From: Candidatus Neomicrothrix sp. UBA4542
GTDB taxonomy: Bacteria; Actinomycetota; Acidimicrobiia; Acidimicrobiales; Poriferisodalaceae
Direction of reading: 5' to 3'
Assembly: GCA_002388005.1 (NCBI GenBank)
Contig: DGLO01000005.1
Location: 2,788 to 8,563 of the forward strand
DNA length: 5,776 nt
How positions within the stretch are numbered: the first letter of the stretch is position 1; each line of letters begins with the position of its first letter. Below the pieces are notes generated by a model. The model was not told where the DNA came from and ran no database searches. It was given only the letters and a program-made list of their open reading frames with translations. The translations under genes and the position numbers were made by a program. Positions 1-5,568 of the stretch are shown here, piece by piece.

Positions 1-609
1 CGACACGATGTCGAGACGCTCTGCCATGACATTCATGGCGTCTTCGACACCATCAGACAAGGTGAGTTGATAATTCGACAAGAAACGTGCCGCTCGCAGC
101 ATTCTCAACGGATCGTCGGAGAAAGCTATTTCGGGTGCTAATGGTGTTCTCAGCACTCGGTTCGTTAAGTCACTTTTCCCGTCATATGGGTCCACTAACC
201 TCCAGTCGGGCAATTCGATGGCCATCGCGTTGATGGTGAAATCCCGTCGCGCAAGGTCTTCGTGAATCTCGCTTGAGAATTCAACCTCTGGTTTGCGCGA
301 ATCCGCATGATATTGCTCCGACCGGTGGGTCGTGATTTCGACAATCACGTTGCCCTTGCGGGCCCCGACTGTCCCGAACCGAATGCCCGGTTCCCAGGTG
401 GAGTCCGCCCACCCTTCCAAGAGTGTTGTCGTGTCCGCCGGTGTCGCGTCGGTGGTGATATCAACGTCACCGGTGTCGGCTCCAAGAAATAGGTCTCGGA
501 CAACCCCCCCTACAACAAAAAACGCCCACCCAGCAGTAGCAAAGCGTTCGGCTAGGTCCCCCACCCGCCTGTCCACGTCATCGCGATCATCCTGTGCGAT
601 GCCGTCCAT
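1..609 (-). CDS. pcnA: CCA tRNA nucleotidyltransferase, class II (N-terminal part, cut by window start)
   Basis: The enzyme adds or repairs the 3' CCA end of tRNAs in the cytoplasm, without a nucleic-acid template, from CTP and ATP. The frame runs open from the ATG at 609-607 to the window edge and gives 203 residues; the C-terminal part lies outside. Visible class II motifs: the GGVVRD nucleotide-binding loop (residues 34-39), the metal-binding DVD (48-50), RRDFTINAMA (121-130), and DDPLRMLRAARF (165-176) with the (E/D)DxxR nucleobase-selection signature. No in-frame ATG, GTG or TTG occurs between this ATG and the upstream stop at 652-654, so this is the longest start. The Shine-Dalgarno is poor: a GAAGG (complement of 624-628) lies 14 bases away. 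Class II CCA enzymes and poly(A) polymerases share these motifs, but in actinomycetes the single copy beside mviN/murJ (Rv3907c, named pcnA) is annotated as CCA-adding. The family call is secure; CCA-adding rather than A-adding activity is inferred from context. Confidence 0.93.
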   Translation of the reverse strand, partial: MDGIAQDDRDDVDRRVGDLAERFATAGWAFFVVGGVVRDLFLGADTGDVDITTDATPADTTTLLEGWADSTWEPGIRFGTVGARKGNVIVEITTHRSEQYHADSRKPEVEFSSEIHEDLARRDFTINAMAIELPDWRLVDPYDGKSDLTNRVLRTPLAPEIAFSDDPLRMLRAARFLSNYQLTLSDGVEDAMNVMAERLDIVS

Positions 610-650
610 GTAACGAAACGGTACCTTCGCTTTGCTGTAAACATCGCAAG

Positions 651-656
651 ATTATC
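651..656 (-). promoter_or_regulatory. Candidate -10 element for the CCA enzyme gene
   Basis: On the minus strand this reads GATAAT, five of six matches to TATAAT. It would place the transcript start near 644 and give a leader of about 35 bases before the ATG at 609. No good -35 hexamer stands at the usual spacing. This is a weak call based on one hexamer. Confidence 0.25.
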
Positions 657-701
657 GGGTCTCTGGGGCACAAATGGTTAGTTATCGGTGCGAACTGGTT
701 G

Positions 702-715
702 GAGTTACGAGTTAG
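702..715 (+). repeat. Tandem heptamer GAGTTAC/GAGTTAG
   Basis: Two adjacent 7-base units differ only in the last base, in the divergent promoter region roughly where a -35 for carD would lie. With only two copies it may be chance; a regulator half-site pair is possible. Confidence 0.25.
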
Positions 716-736
716 TCCTGGCAACCTAATAGACCC

Positions 737-761
737 GGATTCCATGGTGGAGCCGGAATTC
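737..761. repeat. Inverted repeat upstream of carD
   Basis: GGATTCC (737-743) pairs with GGAATTC (755-761) over seven positions, one of them G-U in RNA, around an 11-base loop. It ends 11 bases before the carD Shine-Dalgarno (773). It could be an operator or a leader hairpin, depending on where transcription starts, which I cannot fix. It may also be chance. Confidence 0.25.
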
Positions 762-772
762 ACAAGTTTGAT

Positions 773-776
773 GGAG
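773..776 (+). promoter_or_regulatory. Shine-Dalgarno GGAG that fixes the carD start
   Basis: GGAG ends five bases before the ATG at 782. The alternative in-frame GTG at 776 would overlap this GGAG and have no ribosome binding site of its own. The ATG start also makes conserved CarD residues fall at the same numbers as in the mycobacterial protein (for example Trp85). Confidence 0.75.
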
Positions 777-781
777 TGGGC

Positions 782-1264
782 ATGAAGTTCGACCTCGGCG
801 ACCGGGTGATATATCCACACCACGGGGCGGCTCTGATTACCGCGAGAGAAAAAAGGAAAGCGTTCGGCGAAGAACGTGAATACCTGATCCTTGAGACAGC
901 CCATGGTGATTTGACGCTGTCGGTTCCGGCCGACATGGCTGACTCGGTGGGTATGAGACCTCCGATTGACGAAGACGATGTGGAAGATCTCTTCGAACTG
1001 CTGGCTAAAAAAGATATCCGGGAGCCCGCAAATTGGAGTCGTCGTTTCAAGAACCATCAAGAAAAATTGAAGTCTGGGGACATCTACCAAGTAGCCGAAG
1101 TGGTACGAAACCTCGCGTTACGCGAATCAGCAAAGGGCTTGTCGGCTGGAGAAAAATCTATGCTTGATAAATCCCGCCAAATACTGATTTCTGAACTCTC
1201 GATAAGCATGGATGTGACTGAAGACGAGGCGCTAGGTGAGGTCGAAACAAGGCTCGCTAGCTAA
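782..1264 (+). CDS. carD: CarD family RNA polymerase-binding transcription regulator
   Basis: CarD binds the RNA polymerase beta subunit and the upstream fork of the -10 element and changes the stability of the open promoter complex, including at rRNA promoters. The 160-residue product compares with 162 in Mycobacterium tuberculosis. The N-terminal RNAP-interaction domain (about 1-55) has VIYPHHGAAL (9-18) and GDLTLSVPA (42-50). The helical DNA-binding domain follows, with EPANWSRRFK (81-90), VAEVV and KGLSAGEKSML. From memory of the M. tuberculosis protein, Arg25 (beta contact), Trp85 (the wedge into the DNA minor groove) and Lys90 are conserved, but the second beta-contact residue, Arg47, is Ser47 here. 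The central acidic run DEDDVED (63-69) may be a lineage feature. In mycobacteria carD sits with ispD/ispF; here it is beside the CCA enzyme gene and a murJ cluster. The gap to the next gene is 64 bases with no clear terminator, so co-transcription is possible. Confidence 0.95.
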   Translation: MKFDLGDRVIYPHHGAALITAREKRKAFGEEREYLILETAHGDLTLSVPADMADSVGMRPPIDEDDVEDLFELLAKKDIREPANWSRRFKNHQEKLKSGDIYQVAEVVRNLALRESAKGLSAGEKSMLDKSRQILISELSISMDVTEDEALGEVETRLAS

Positions 1265-1295
1265 CTCTTCAACTGAGGCGACTAAGTCTGCTTGA

Positions 1296-1325
1296 ATCCT
1301 CCCGATAACTTCGTGTGGGGAGGGT
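1296..1325 (+). promoter_or_regulatory. Possible hairpin masking the GNAT ribosome binding site
   Basis: CCTCCC at 1298-1303 is perfectly complementary to GGGAGG at 1318-1323, with a 14-base loop. One G-U and one A-U pair can extend the stem to eight pairs (1296-1303/1318-1325). The 3' arm is the core of the Shine-Dalgarno of the next gene, so the closed form would hide it. There is no T-run after the stem, so it does not look like a terminator. The pairing is seen directly; regulation is inferred, and a pyrimidine run pairing with an SD can arise by chance. Confidence 0.35.
1317..1324 (+). promoter_or_regulatory. Strong Shine-Dalgarno supporting a GTG start at 1329
   Basis: GGGGAGGG lies just upstream of the GTG at 1329, with six bases between its GGAG core (1319-1322) and the start codon. 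This is the strongest ribosome binding site in the window and selects the GTG over internal alternatives. Confidence 0.7.
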
Positions 1326-1328
1326 CTA

Positions 1329-2033
1329 GTGCCGACAGACCAACCGCTCCACTGGGACTCCAGCGGCGTGCGCATCCGAACATCTTCTCGGCGTGGATCC
1401 GAGGCGTACCTCAGGCCAACGCGTTCCAGCAAGAAGCTGCGGTCAGACGAAATTCGTGCCGCTTTAGAAGTCCTTGCTCTGAACGGAGTAAAAAGCGTTT
1501 TCACTTCAGCGATCGGACAACCAGAACAATCATTTTTCATGAGTCTCGGGTTTGAGGTACACGAAGAATTACTGTTGTTAAGCAACGATCTCTCCATGCA
1601 TGTCCCCAAGCCAGGTCGAGCCACCCGACGCGCTCTACGCTCCGACCGGGCTCACATCCTTGACATCGACACATCCGCGTTTTCCAGATTCTGGCAATTC
1701 GACACTGCAGGTCTGTCAGAGGCCATCAAAGCAACGCCTAGTAGCCGAGTTCGCGTTAACGCTGACCTTCCGCCACAGGGTTTTGCGATAACCGGCCGCG
1801 CGGGACGACAAGGTTTTCTCCAACGACTTGCTGTACATCCGACGCACCAAGGGGGCGGGCTCGGTCGTTCCTTGGTGGCCGATGCTCTGTCTTGGCTCCA
1901 AAAAAGACGGGCGACTGATGTCTTGGTCAACACTCAATTGGGCAATTTGACTGCATTGGGACTCTACGAGTCCATGGGGTTTACCCGGCAAAGCAAAGGT
2001 CTAGCGGTGTTGCGATGGGATGTGAGCGAATGA
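1329..2033 (+). CDS. GNAT family N-acetyltransferase with a degenerate N-terminal GNAT-like half
   Basis: A cytoplasmic acetyl-CoA-dependent acyltransferase of 234 residues; the substrate cannot be told from sequence. The functional domain is C-terminal (about 98-232). LQRLAVHPTHQGGGLG (164-179) holds beta-4 and the acetyl-CoA pyrophosphate loop QxxGxG (Gln174, Gly177, Gly179). It is followed by LVNTQLGNLTALGLYESMGF (199-218), with Asn206 and Tyr213 in their usual GNAT positions. Residues about 38-88 look like the end of a second GNAT fold (helix, strand, then FFMSLGFE at 69-76 and a final strand), but no acetyl-CoA loop precedes them. This half may be a worn duplicate, as in tandem GNAT proteins of the MshD type. 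The GTG start follows a strong Shine-Dalgarno. The stop overlaps the next start (ATGA, 2030-2033), which indicates coupling to the DUF6049 and murJ genes. In mycobacteria this slot beside the DUF6049 gene holds mutT4, so the gene is a lineage-specific occupant. It is not recognisably RimI or MshD. Confidence 0.85.
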   Translation: MPTDQPLHWDSSGVRIRTSSRRGSEAYLRPTRSSKKLRSDEIRAALEVLALNGVKSVFTSAIGQPEQSFFMSLGFEVHEELLLLSNDLSMHVPKPGRATRRALRSDRAHILDIDTSAFSRFWQFDTAGLSEAIKATPSSRVRVNADLPPQGFAITGRAGRQGFLQRLAVHPTHQGGGLGRSLVADALSWLQKRRATDVLVNTQLGNLTALGLYESMGFTRQSKGLAVLRWDVSE

Positions 2034-3904
2034 AGCATCTGTGCTGGCTCCCTGCAATCACAAGTTCCTTTTGTCTCCTCGTTCTATTTTCCGCGCCCGC
2101 CTCCGCGGTGGAAGTTGGTTCGGGAGGAATGCAAATCACTCGCCAATCCCCCACCGCTCAAGCTGGGGGGTCATTGGAGCTCGTCCTTCAATTGCCAGGT
2201 GTCGTGGCAGATGATGACCAGATCATCGTTACTGTTCATGAGCCCGTAGTTGACGAAGCCGCGTTTCTCCGATCGATCGAAGGACAAGGTTTAGGTGGGG
2301 TACTTGCTTCTCGGACTGTTGATTTATGGGATCTCGATCCTGACGCGTGGGGTCTAGTCGCAGTTGAATTCCCACTTTCGAGTAGCGACAAAAATGCCAT
2401 CCGCATCGCGCGACCCGGGGTATACCCCATGACGGTGGAGATGCGGACTGGAAGCCAGGAACTGATCGGTCGCATCGTGACTCACCTAATTCGCCTCGGC
2501 GAAGAGCCCTCTCAGAAGCTGCCGGTGGTGCTTGTCACCAAGATTTCGAATTCGCCAGACAACACCGACACCTCCGATGTTGTTGCACTTTGGTTAGACG
2601 TTTTGGCAGAGCACGCAGATATTCCGGTGACCATTACTCTCCACCCCAATTTGCTTGATGACATATCAAATGGAGCAGCCGAAATAAGATTTCAAAATAT
2701 AGAAACCCTGCACCAATTTGTGCATAGCTCTTTCGTGCCAACCAACGAAGCGACGCTCGAGGACGCCGGACTCAGTTTCGAACTTTCAACGCTTCTCGAA
2801 CTGGGGTCGGAGCAACTGCGACGATTAGGGGCTTTGGCGCCACCCACTCTTTGGGTTGGCCACGGAAGCGCCGATGCAGCCCAAGTGGACCATCGATGGG
2901 CACGTGGCATAAGAGAGGTGATTGTCGAAGCTTCTTCGCTTTCCCCTGTCCCCCCGCAAGCGCCCCGAGGCCCAGTGGAAGTACTGGGTGCTGATGCAAA
3001 TGCCAGGGCACTGATTGTTGACCGACTTTCAGTTAAGGAGAGACATGACACTTCAGCTAGTCAGGCTCACCGTCTTTTGGCGCATCTTGCAACGATCGCG
3101 TTCACTGAACAGCCAACGCCCTTAATAGTTCTAGATCTCAGTGCGGACGCTCGCGACGTTGACTTCGCCGCGGCCTTCCTTAGAGGCCTCTCCAATCTTT
3201 TTTTGGTTGAACCTGTGCCGGCAAGCGCTGCTATCACTCAGTCGTTGTTGCTTGAGGACGGGGAACTTCAGCAGTACCGACTTCGAACCCGGTTGAGTTC
3301 CACAACCGAGGACTTCACAGGCTACCGAGAAGCCCAGCGTCACTTGGCTGCGTTCCGTTCGATGATCCGCGATGAAGACGCCGCCGAACACAATGAAATG
3401 GCTCAAGACTTGCTATTCAGTTTGTCGAGCGATTCATCCCCTCTTGACCAACGAGCGCTTTGGGAATCAATCGTCAGCGATGTTAGGGGACAAACCAGTT
3501 TGATAGACATTCCCCCAGACGAGTCGATTCAGTTGACATCGCAGAAGGCATCCGTTCCGTTCAGCTTCCAGAATCGTGCTGACATTCCGCTTCGAGTTGA
3601 GTTGCGGATCATCGGAGAAAAGTTGACCGTCGAAGATTTCGACGACGGGGAGAGCACCACTTTGGTTTTGGGACCTGGTGTTACAACACACCGGTTTCAG
3701 CTTCGCGCTCTTGGTTCAGGTTCGTTCCCCGTGACAATCGAACTTCATTCTCCTGACGGGGGGCTTCTTGTCGGACGTGCACAGGCTGCTATTCGCGCGA
3801 CGACTCCAACTGGAGTGGGTCTCGGGCTAACCATCGGAGCGGCTGTTTTCTTAGCGGTGTGGTGGATAATCGACACCAAGAGAAGAAAGGCTCGCCTGTC
3901 ATGA
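2030..3904 (+). CDS. DUF6049 family membrane-anchored secreted protein (MurJ-linked, Rv3909-like)
   Basis: A 624-residue exported protein of unknown function. Residues 1-26 form a signal peptide with a hydrophobic core and ASA cleavage site (24-26). The C-terminus has a membrane segment (about 595-614) followed by the basic tail DTKRRKARLS, so the bulk faces outside. Regions resembling DUF6049 proteins as I remember them: VYPMTVEMR before VTHLIRLGE; KLPVVLV (from 163) and VTITLHPNLLDD; LWVGHG (274-279); ALIVDRLS (327-334) then QAHRLLAHLATIAF (from 345); PLIVLDLS (from 364); and a C-terminal beta-rich Ig-like domain (about 499-590) starting SIQLTSQKASVPFSF. M. tuberculosis Rv3909 is about 800 residues, so this is a short version. 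The ATG at 2030 is preferred over the in-frame ATG at 2015: it gives an ATGA overlap with the upstream stop, a GGGA nine bases before it, and a clean signal peptide. The 3' end overlaps murJ by four bases. The fixed pairing with murJ suggests a role in peptidoglycan precursor export, by inference only. Confidence 0.88.
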   Translation: MKHLCWLPAITSSFCLLVLFSAPASAVEVGSGGMQITRQSPTAQAGGSLELVLQLPGVVADDDQIIVTVHEPVVDEAAFLRSIEGQGLGGVLASRTVDLWDLDPDAWGLVAVEFPLSSSDKNAIRIARPGVYPMTVEMRTGSQELIGRIVTHLIRLGEEPSQKLPVVLVTKISNSPDNTDTSDVVALWLDVLAEHADIPVTITLHPNLLDDISNGAAEIRFQNIETLHQFVHSSFVPTNEATLEDAGLSFELSTLLELGSEQLRRLGALAPPTLWVGHGSADAAQVDHRWARGIREVIVEASSLSPVPPQAPRGPVEVLGADANARALIVDRLSVKERHDTSASQAHRLLAHLATIAFTEQPTPLIVLDLSADARDVDFAAAFLRGLSNLFLVEPVPASAAITQSLLLEDGELQQYRLRTRLSSTTEDFTGYREAQRHLAAFRSMIRDEDAAEHNEMAQDLLFSLSSDSSPLDQRALWESIVSDVRGQTSLIDIPPDESIQLTSQKASVPFSFQNRADIPLRVELRIIGEKLTVEDFDDGESTTLVLGPGVTTHRFQLRALGSGSFPVTIELHSPDGGLLVGRAQAAIRATTPTGVGLGLTIGAAVFLAVWWIIDTKRRKARLS

Positions 3905-5568
3905 CTCGGTTCGGGGCGAGCGCCGCCGCCGGTGGTATCGGACTGTCAAGATTCTCAGGTGTAATCCGCGCTGCCCTAGTGACAAATATTTTGGGGATAG
4001 GGCTTGTCGGAGATGCCTTTGCTGCTGCTCAACGAATCCCCAATGTTTTGCAAAATCTTTTCGGCGAGGGAGCGCTGTCCGCTGCGTTCGTCCCCGAGTA
4101 CAGCCGGTTATCCGAGGACGACCCCGAACAGGCCGGCCGCCTAGCCGGGGGCGTCGCCACGTTTTTACTTTGTTTAGTCACATGCTTGTTTGCCGTCGGG
4201 TTTCTCGCGGCCGGTCCTCTTACTCGCGCTATCGCCTGGGGATTTACAGGGGATCGGTTCGATCTGACCGTTCGCTTAGTTCGGATCATTCTGCTCGGCG
4301 CCGGTGTCTTAGTTTTGAGCGCCTGGTGTTTGGCTCTGCTCAACAGCCACCGGCGACTTTTTCTTGGGTATGCCGCGCCTGTCGTTTGGAACGCAACTCA
4401 AATCGCGGCCCTGGTTGCTTTAGCGGTCTCCGAATTCAGTGATACCTCCGCGGCAACAACTTTGGCCTGGGCGTTGGTTGCCGGATCTTTCCTGCAAGTG
4501 CTTATCCAGTTACCTGCGGTGTTCAAGGCAAATCGACATATCCGATTCAATTTGTCCTGGAAAAGCCCTGCAACTGCCATGGTGCTCAAAAGATTTGCGC
4601 CTGCGGTACTTGGCAGGGGAGCGCTCCAACTTTCATCGTTTATCGATCTTGCTTTGGCGTCTCTGTTGTCGATTGGAGCTGCGTCCTCTTTGGGGGCTGC
4701 ACAAACTATTTATCTGCTTCCTATAGCTCTGATAGCGACAAGCGTTGCCGCCGCAGAATTGCCTGAACTCAGCCGCATCGACGAAGGTGGTGAAGTTGCC
4801 GAGCGGCTCTCGAAGAGATTGCTACAAATGCTCTGGCTAGTCGGGCCGATCATCGCGATGTACCTGGCAGCAGGTCCCCAGATTGCTGATGCTCTTTTTA
4901 ATCTCGGCGGATTTCGCAACCGAGTTAGCACTGATGATTTGACTGTCATCGGGTTGACACTCGGCGGATACGCCCTTGGCCTACCCGCCATAATGTCATC
5001 TCGGTTGTTACAAAATCTTTGTTACAGCGTCGGCGACACCCGTAGCCCTGCTCAGATTGCGGGCCGGCGAGTGATTATCTCACTGGCTGTCGGGGCGTTC
5101 CTGATGTTTCAGTTTGAACAGATTTTGGTAGTGGATCAGAGGCTCGTAGGGTTCGGCGACGGAAATTTAGTTTGGGGGCCGATGCCTGACGCCGTCCGCA
5201 ACGCGGTGGACCTCCCCGCGCGGTTAGGACCGGTTGGGTTAGCTGTCGGCTCTACGGTGGGTGCTTGGTTTGAATTTTGGCAACTCCGAAAACGAGTCTT
5301 GGAAGGTTGGCATTTGTCGGCTCTTACCAGGTCAGGTTTCTGGAAACACGTCGTGCCATGTTCAATAGCTCTCATCACCGCTATCGCATTAACGCGACTC
5401 CCGGTTAATCAGGCATTACTGCGTGTCTCGGTCATTGGCGGTGGAACGCTCCTGGCGCATCTCACGACTTCATTCGTGTTAGGCACTCAGACAATGTCAG
5501 AATTAACTTCAGGTCTTCGACCTAGCCGTTCGATTTCGGTACCCCCCACAGAGGACAAAACATCATGA
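3901..5568 (+). CDS. murJ: Lipid II flippase MurJ (MviN family)
   Basis: A polytopic inner-membrane protein that moves lipid-linked peptidoglycan precursor to the outer face. The product has 555 residues and many hydrophobic segments, fitting the 14-helix MOP-superfamily fold. Family marks: LSRFSGVIR (15-23), GDAFAAAQRIPNVLQNLFGEGALSAAFVP beginning at 37, NSHRR (148-152), APVVWN (159-164), and AELPELSR after the helix 8 region. Relative to E. coli numbering, Arg18 and Arg24 correspond to Arg17 and Arg23 and Asp39 to Asp38, but Arg52 aligns with Gln51 and Arg270 with Thr269. A polar stretch of about 35 residues (410-444) lengthens the loop between the putative helices 11 and 12, predicted extracytoplasmic. 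The C-terminus ends after the last helix with a short polar tail; the pseudokinase extension of mycobacterial MurJ is absent. The ATG at 3901 is chosen over a GTG at 3859 because it makes an ATGA overlap with the preceding gene and has GAAAGG (3885-3890) ten bases before it. The next gene overlaps by four bases. Confidence 0.93.
   Translation: MTRFGASAAAGGIGLSRFSGVIRAALVTNILGIGLVGDAFAAAQRIPNVLQNLFGEGALSAAFVPEYSRLSEDDPEQAGRLAGGVATFLLCLVTCLFAVGFLAAGPLTRAIAWGFTGDRFDLTVRLVRIILLGAGVLVLSAWCLALLNSHRRLFLGYAAPVVWNATQIAALVALAVSEFSDTSAATTLAWALVAGSFLQVLIQLPAVFKANRHIRFNLSWKSPATAMVLKRFAPAVLGRGALQLSSFIDLALASLLSIGAASSLGAAQTIYLLPIALIATSVAAAELPELSRIDEGGEVAERLSKRLLQMLWLVGPIIAMYLAAGPQIADALFNLGGFRNRVSTDDLTVIGLTLGGYALGLPAIMSSRLLQNLCYSVGDTRSPAQIAGRRVIISLAVGAFLMFQFEQILVVDQRLVGFGDGNLVWGPMPDAVRNAVDLPARLGPVGLAVGSTVGAWFEFWQLRKRVLEGWHLSALTRSGFWKHVVPCSIALITAIALTRLPVNQALLRVSVIGGGTLLAHLTTSFVLGTQTMSELTSGLRPSRSISVPPTEDKTS
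5550..5554 (+). promoter_or_regulatory. Shine-Dalgarno AGAGG for the DegV-family gene
   Basis: AGAGG lies within the murJ 3' end, ten bases before the ATG at 5565. It supports re-initiation or independent initiation at the ATGA overlap. Confidence 0.5.

Larger units (their letters stand above)
610..781. promoter_or_regulatory. Divergent promoter region between the CCA enzyme gene and carD
   Basis: This 172-base stretch separates two start codons facing away from each other, so it must hold promoters for both directions. I see no gene in it. For the minus strand the best -10 is GATAAT (complement of 651-656), about 42 bases upstream of the ATG, with no convincing -35 at 16-18 bases. For the plus strand the best -10-like element is TAATAG (727-732), with TTACGA (705-710) 16 bases upstream as a weak -35. 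Neither pair is strong by consensus, so exact boundaries are uncertain. A tandem heptamer (702-715) and an inverted repeat (737-743/755-761) also lie here. Confidence 0.6.

Noticed and set aside
332..613. A 93-codon plus-strand open frame opposite the CCA enzyme gene
   Set aside because: It is the antisense shadow of a strongly conserved enzyme; its product is a Ser/Thr/Arg-rich stretch typical of shadow frames.
776..781. GTG at 776 as the carD start
   Set aside because: It overlaps the only Shine-Dalgarno (773-776) and adds two residues that mycobacterial CarD lacks; the ATG at 782 fits both spacing and alignment.
587..1090. A 167-codon open frame on the minus strand covering the intergenic region and most of carD
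   Set aside because: It lies antisense to carD, which is a clear homologue of a known family, and runs into the start of the CCA enzyme gene. Its product shows no recognisable domain and no ribosome binding site supports it.
1296..1325. The CCTCCC/GGGAGG stem as a rho-independent terminator of carD
   Set aside because: No run of T follows the stem and the 3' arm is the ribosome binding site of the next gene.
2015..2029. ATG at 2015 as the DUF6049 start
   Set aside because: No ribosome binding site precedes it, and the ATG at 2030 gives the same ATGA overlap as the two following junctions.
2692..3051. A 119-codon minus-strand open frame inside the DUF6049 gene
   Set aside because: Its product is Ser-rich low-complexity sequence without domain features, and the sense frame encodes blocks recognisable as the DUF6049 family.
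3859..3900. GTG at 3859 as the murJ start
   Set aside because: It would add 14 charged residues, overlap the membrane anchor of the preceding gene and lacks a Shine-Dalgarno; the ATG at 3901 matches the usual MurJ N-terminus.
4029..4343. A 104-codon minus-strand open frame inside murJ
   Set aside because: It is antisense to the conserved MurJ N-terminal half; composition rich in Lys, Arg, Pro and Asn is what the reverse frame of membrane-protein codons yields.
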